From Leucaena leucocephala (Eukaryota > Streptophyta > Magnoliopsida > Fabales > Fabaceae): a stretch of DNA of 64,000 bases. Position 1 is the stretch's first letter. Each line of letters opens with the position of its first letter. The position numbers and the translations under genes are program-made. Below the pieces are notes generated by a model, which made no database searches, was not told the DNA's origin, and saw nothing but the letters and a program-made list of their open reading frames with translations. The DNA lies in assembly GCA_037074615.1 (NCBI GenBank), contig CM073558.1, forward strand, positions 4,517,501 to 4,581,500, given 5' to 3'. Shown piece by piece: positions 59,258 to 64,000 of this stretch.

Positions 59258-61999
59258 ACAACGCTGCTCTCCATGTTTAGATAAAATTTATAATTTAAAT
59301 TTGACATTGCTATGTTTATGTAAATGTGTTTAAATGGATTGTTTTAAAAAAATAATTACAAAGCAAAAAAAAAACAAAAAAGTATCCACATGAATAAGAA
59401 AATAAACCTTTAATACCATCAGTAGATAGATAAATTTTTGTTTGTCTTATAAATCATATATTTTATATGAATGTATATTTTTACCATGTATTAATCATTA
59501 TGCAGATTTTATTTTTATATGATATAGTGTATATTAAATAGAAAAAAATTAAAATAAATATTTAATTTGAAAGAAATTTTGATGATATTTAAAGTTTTTT
59601 TTCATTTTAATAAAGCATGTTAAAATTAACTTATATATATATACATACTCATATATGACATAAATTTTGGAAATGACTCGGCTCTATTTTTAAACTATAA
59701 GATGCATTTAAAGGTCCTGTTTGAAATTATAAGCAACTTTTTTCTATTTTTGGCGCTATTAATAACATGTCACACATAACACTGCATTAATTTAATTATC
59801 TATAATTTAATTATTTATATCTTATATAAGATTAAAGGACTTTTTTTATAAATAATAATAATAGAGGTAATATAATACTCATTTAATTCGTAATATATGA
59901 CATATTTAATTAATTTAATTAAATTAAAAAGTTAATTAAATTAGTTAATATAATAATTTTATCTAAAATACTCTAATATTTTTTTAATTTTTTTATTTGA
60001 TAATTTTTAAAAAATATTAATAGAAATAATTTAAAAAATAATAAATATAAAAATATGTTTTATATTTATAATTAAAATTAATTTATTGATTAAATTTTAA
60101 GATGACGTGGATTATAATGTTAATGTGGCCGAAATTTGTGTACTCGCAAATAGCAATTGGGTATGTCAACATGTGTTTCCCATGTCCTTGTTTGGGAATA
60201 GAAGGGGACAAGGCACACGTGTCGTTGTGCAACCAACACAAACAAAACCAAAGCCATTAAACCAGTCTGTCTCGTAATTTCCACTCAAAATCAGGTCCTT
60301 TTCTGTTTGGCCCCGCTGGAACTACTAATCTCCTCCATTCCCTATTATTCCTATCTTGGTCAGTCTAAAAATCATTCCCCCTACATTTTCCAGTTTTTCT
60401 TTCTCTCTTGTTTAAAATAAGAGTTGATAAATAATTTATAGGTAAATTTATAAATATATTTACACATATTAATAGTTAACTATAGTAAAATAATAAATAT
60501 TATTGAAAATTTTGATAAAATAGATATAAACAATTTAATCTAAATTTTTATTCTTAGATAAAACAGTCTAAAAAATGACAGAAAAATATTATGGAAAAAA
60601 TAATAAATCTTAAAATAGATCTGACATAAAATTTATTATTTATTATTTTTTAAATAATTTTATAATTATATATTTGTGATATTTATTATATTATTGTTAT
60701 TTTTTTATGAGCTTGTTATTATTCAATATTTATTATTATGACATTTTATTTGAAAATAGAGATGATATTTTAAAATTATAAAATCATTATTTATTTTATT
60801 TTATATACCAAATAACCTCGTAGAAAAAAAGTCTATTATGGTCTAGGGGACATGTACGGGCTATCTATTTATGTCGGCAGAGTTAAGCATAGGAAACCCG
60901 CTGCCTCAACTTTCGTGAAAAGCATGTAAAGTCATCATGGCTTTATTAAAAGTACGTGTGTATGATCTACTGTGTTTCTGCCTGTACTAATGTTTAGGAA
61001 TTACTCTCAGATTCTAAATATAAATGTAATTATTTAAAAATTCTAATAATAAATTTATGAACTTCCTAATATTGAATCTCTTTATTACAACTAAATGTAA
61101 GAACTTATTAGTTTACTTATTATATATTTCCTTGACCATTGACTGGCACAATCTAAAATTAATAATAAATAGTATATACACATTAAAAATATATTTACAC
61201 CTACATTTAAATTATAATAAAGCATTCGACATTTTGTTATTAGGGAAAGCATGTTGATGGCATATTTTAAAGTTGAGAAGCAGAGTTAATAATTAATAAA
61301 TTAATATAAAATATAAATATGTAGGACTAATTTCTTTCCAGTTTTATAGAAATAACAATAGTAAAAATTTGTGAAAAATATATATTTAAAAATTTTATTA
61401 GTTAGAATGATCTAATTTTAAATACTAATATTTTTTATATACAAAATTCTATAATATTATTACTTTTTAGTCAATAAATATTAGGTCTTTGAGTTAATAA
61501 AATTCTAAGTGATGTTTTCTTTTATCTTTGTTTTCATAATAAAGATATTTCAATTATATTATATCTATTTATCTTTTATTTTTAAAAAATATGAGTTAAT
61601 TTTTAGGATGGTTAAAGCATAATTTTTTATTTAAAAAATATTTATATATTATATATTTATATAAATAATAAAATTTAAATTTATGATCTATAAATAAATT
61701 ATGAATAACTCTTTACTTATTAAATTAATATTACATATTTTTCTTATATTTGTCTTTACTGAACAGGATAAAAAAACTTCGTCTTTATGGAGCCCAAATA
61801 GTTTAATTTGCGTGTGAGAGAAAAGAGGATAGACAAGAAGATGAGGCAGAGGCAGAGGCAGAGGCAGCTAGGAGAGAGTAACCCCACTTATTTATTTATT
61901 CAGGATGAGATGGTACCTTCCATCTGCCAATAAAGAAATCATTTCCTCTGACAACCCTAGCGAGCAGCCTACACGATAAGATGAGTTAAAATTTAAAAT
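59258..61999. other. AT-rich gene-free stretch
   Basis: Mostly AT-rich. Positions 60100-60400 are less AT-rich and contain a G-box/ABRE-like palindrome ACACGTGT at about 60215, which could belong to a promoter, but I see no gene next to it. A hexamer repeat (GAGGCA)n lies at 61843-61866. Confidence 0.4.
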
Positions 62000-62465
62000 T
62001 AGATAAAGTGCATGTTTGAAAAAGAATTTATATAAAAAAAAATTTAAATCTGTTTTAAAAAAAATTATAGACAAAAATAATTTTAATATATAAGTATTTA
62101 AATAATTATTATTAAATTTTTTATTATTAATAAATTATTAAAAATAGTATGATTTTATTAAAAATAAGAAAAAAGATAAAAAAAAAAGGTAGAAAAGAAA
62201 GAGGGTGAAAAATATAAGATAAAAGAGAGATGAGAGAGAGTATAAAAGAATAAGGAAAGAAAAAAAATATAAAAAATAAAAATAAAATAATAATTAGATA
62301 ATTTATAATTTTTTTTATTATTTTAAAAATTATCTACCGTGATTTATATAAAATTTTAATTTTATTTAAAAATATTTTTAAATAAATATAATAATTATTT
62401 TTTTAAAAAAATAAATTTAAATTTAAATAAAAAATATTTTAAAACTACAATTTTTCTTTTATCTA
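62000..62465 (-). repeat. Repeat P, copy 7
   Basis: Starts 'gtgcatgtttgaaaaag', then 'atttaaataattattatta', a purine core at 62160-62270 ('gagagatgagagagag'), and 'aataataattagataattta'. Inverse orientation and diverged. Confidence 0.6.
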
Positions 62466-63094
62466 TAGGCACAAAAAGTTAAAAAATTTTTGAATACAAA
62501 TTATCAAAATCTTACTTTTTATTTATCTCTTCAAAAAGCATATGAAAAGATTGATAAAATATTCATTATTATAAAATTTATTATCTAAATATATATAAAA
62601 AATTATATACTTAAATAAGTGCAATTTATATTATTCACAGCTAAAAAAAAAGTTGTCTATAAATTCTTAAAAACATTCAGACATCTTTTATGTAATGAAT
62701 TTTGCAGCAACAAATTTTCTTAAGACTATTATATTTATATATTAATTTATAAGATAAATTAAATTAAAATCTTTTTAAAGTAAATAACAGGAACCATCCC
62801 TATCGTGAAGGAAAAGGAGATAAAAAAATATAATAAATGTGGATGCGAGAACCTCCTGCTTCAATTTCTCGCATCTGTTTTCCGTCTATCGTGATATATC
62901 GAGGTTCACGAAAGCTTCTCAGATATCGGATCTGGTAAAGCGTGGGGGACCAATCCACCCCACTAAAAAGGGATTGACTCTTTTAAGTCATTCTCCTAAA
63001 TTATTCCATAATTAAAAAAATTATAAAATATTATCTAAAAAAAAAGATAAAAATATATCTTATAAAATTTAAAAAAAATTATCTGAATTTATAA
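62466..63094. other. AT-rich gene-free stretch
   Basis: A GC-richer island at 62785-62965 ('ctatcgtgaaggaaaagg', 'gatatatcgaggttcacg') has no open frame or recognised motif. Confidence 0.35.
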
Positions 63095-63600
63095 AAGGGC
63101 CTTAAACTATAATTTTAAAAAAAAATTAGGTAAAATTTTAATTTATTTTTTTAAAAATAAATAACTATATTTGTCTAAAATGACTTGTAGATTAAATTAT
63201 AGTTTCATACAAGTTAGTAAAAGAGTTTATGAACTAATCAATTATTATTTAATTTTTATTTTTTCTTACACCATTTCTTTTCTATCTTTTTTACTATCTC
63301 TCATCTCTTTTATATCTTTTCAATTATCTCTTATTTTTTCTTTCTCTTCTATCTTTTATATTCTCCACCCTCTATCCTCTCTTTTATCTCTTTTTTATCC
63401 TCTCTTCCCTCTCTCATACTTTTAATAAAATTATACTATTTTTAATAATTTTTTAATTATAATTTTTTTAGTAATAACTATCTAAATACCTATTTATCTA
63501 TAATAATTTTTTATAATATCTTTTCTAAAAATTCTTTTTTAAAAGTTACCAAAAATTCATTTTTTAAATTATTTTTTAAAATATATCCAAATACACATAA
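63095..63600 (+). repeat. Repeat P, copy 8
   Basis: Starts 'gggccttaaactataattt', then 'agtaaaagagtttatgaacta', then a long pyrimidine core (63260-63420, 'ttttcttacaccatttctt', 'ctctcatctcttttat'), and ends 'atatatccaaatacaca'. The strongest match to copy 2, in the same orientation. Confidence 0.7.
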
Positions 63601-63622
63601 AATAATTAATTGATCATAAATA

Positions 63623-63922
63623 TTAATTTGTTCTTTTAAAATTGAAATTATCTCCATCTTTTTTCTCTTTCTTCTTCATGCGAATCCCCCTCAAGTCCTC
63701 AACTGCTTCAACCCAAGAATCCAACAATTCCCCAAAAGGTGAGGAGCAACAAGTAATAAAATAGGATGAATTGGGCTGAGAATGCAAGAAAAGGGAGCCG
63801 CGAAAGTTGAATTTCTGCAACAAGAGTTTTAAAGCTCTGCTGGTAGAGTGTGGGAAGCCATGAATTAACGATGCAGCAACACATAGATGGATGGGGTGTG
63901 GGGCTAAGATTAAAGATCTCAT
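63623..63922 (-). CDS. Possible N-terminal exon or short protein, unrecognised
   Basis: An open frame of 99 aa in a patch that is clearly less AT-rich than its surroundings, starting MRSLILAPHPIHLCVAASLI after an in-frame upstream stop. The first 60 residues are rich in Ser, Leu, Arg and His with few acids, like an organelle transit peptide. Then FGELLDSWVEAVEDLRG looks helical, followed by a Lys-rich tail that may be read-through beyond a real exon end. I do not recognise a family. Immediately downstream lies repeat P copy 8, so it may be a truncated gene piece. Uncertain. Confidence 0.3.
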   Translation of the reverse strand: MRSLILAPHPIHLCVAASLIHGFPHSTSRALKLLLQKFNFRGSLFLHSQPNSSYFITCCSSPFGELLDSWVEAVEDLRGIRMKKKEKKDGDNFNFKRTN

Positions 63923-64000
63923 GGTAGATCAAGAAATGAGATATTAACAACAAGAATAAGAGATGATGTATTAGAAACATAGAATTCAGTAGAGGAAGTC

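Overview
The window looks like nuclear DNA from a eudicot plant. Genes have many short exons with GT-AG introns in AT-rich sequence. The products are plant-type: a TOPLESS co-repressor, a plant calcineurin-B-like protein and a DOXC-class dioxygenase. Long gene-free stretches carry MITEs, hAT and LINE remnants and (TA)n runs. I cannot name the species.

The left half (about 2.6-38.8 kb) is gene-rich. Five genes have structures I could trace in full, with splice phases that close and no internal stops: glycerol kinase (minus, 4 exons, 516 aa), a 2-oxoglutarate/Fe(II) dioxygenase (minus, 4 exons, 347 aa), the 24-kDa complex I subunit NDUFV2 (plus, 10 exons, 251 aa), a calcineurin-B-like EF-hand protein (plus, 6 exons, 175 aa) and a TOPLESS/TPR1-type co-repressor (minus, 25 coding exons, 1,132 aa). 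Each is a separate transcription unit. Glycerol kinase and TPR1 are also near neighbours in Arabidopsis (At1g80460 and At1g80490), so the two ends of this gene block look like an old syntenic pair.

Between the calcineurin-B-like gene and TOPLESS (22.9-29.2 kb) lies a graveyard: a decayed coiled-coil gene, a minisatellite, a 5'-truncated RTE-like LINE bounded by a perfect 18-bp target-site duplication, a full-length but frameshifted DEAD-box helicase (RH35/DDX41 type), a last-exon scrap of the ubiquinone methyltransferase COQ5, and a first-exon scrap of hypoxanthine-guanine phosphoribosyltransferase.

The right part (39-64 kb) is an AT-rich desert with no convincing complete gene. Its main structure is a dispersed repeat family of about 440-570 bp with a polypyrimidine core (seven copies plus a possible partial one at the window start), a foldback element with arms of about 300 bp, small MITEs and simple repeats. 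A possible N-terminal coding piece lies near the right edge (63.6-63.9 kb).

I found no operon, CRISPR array or multi-gene novel system. The most notable items are the pseudogene and gene-fragment cluster, the two foldback elements, the mobile elements with readable target-site duplications, and the polypyrimidine-core repeat family.
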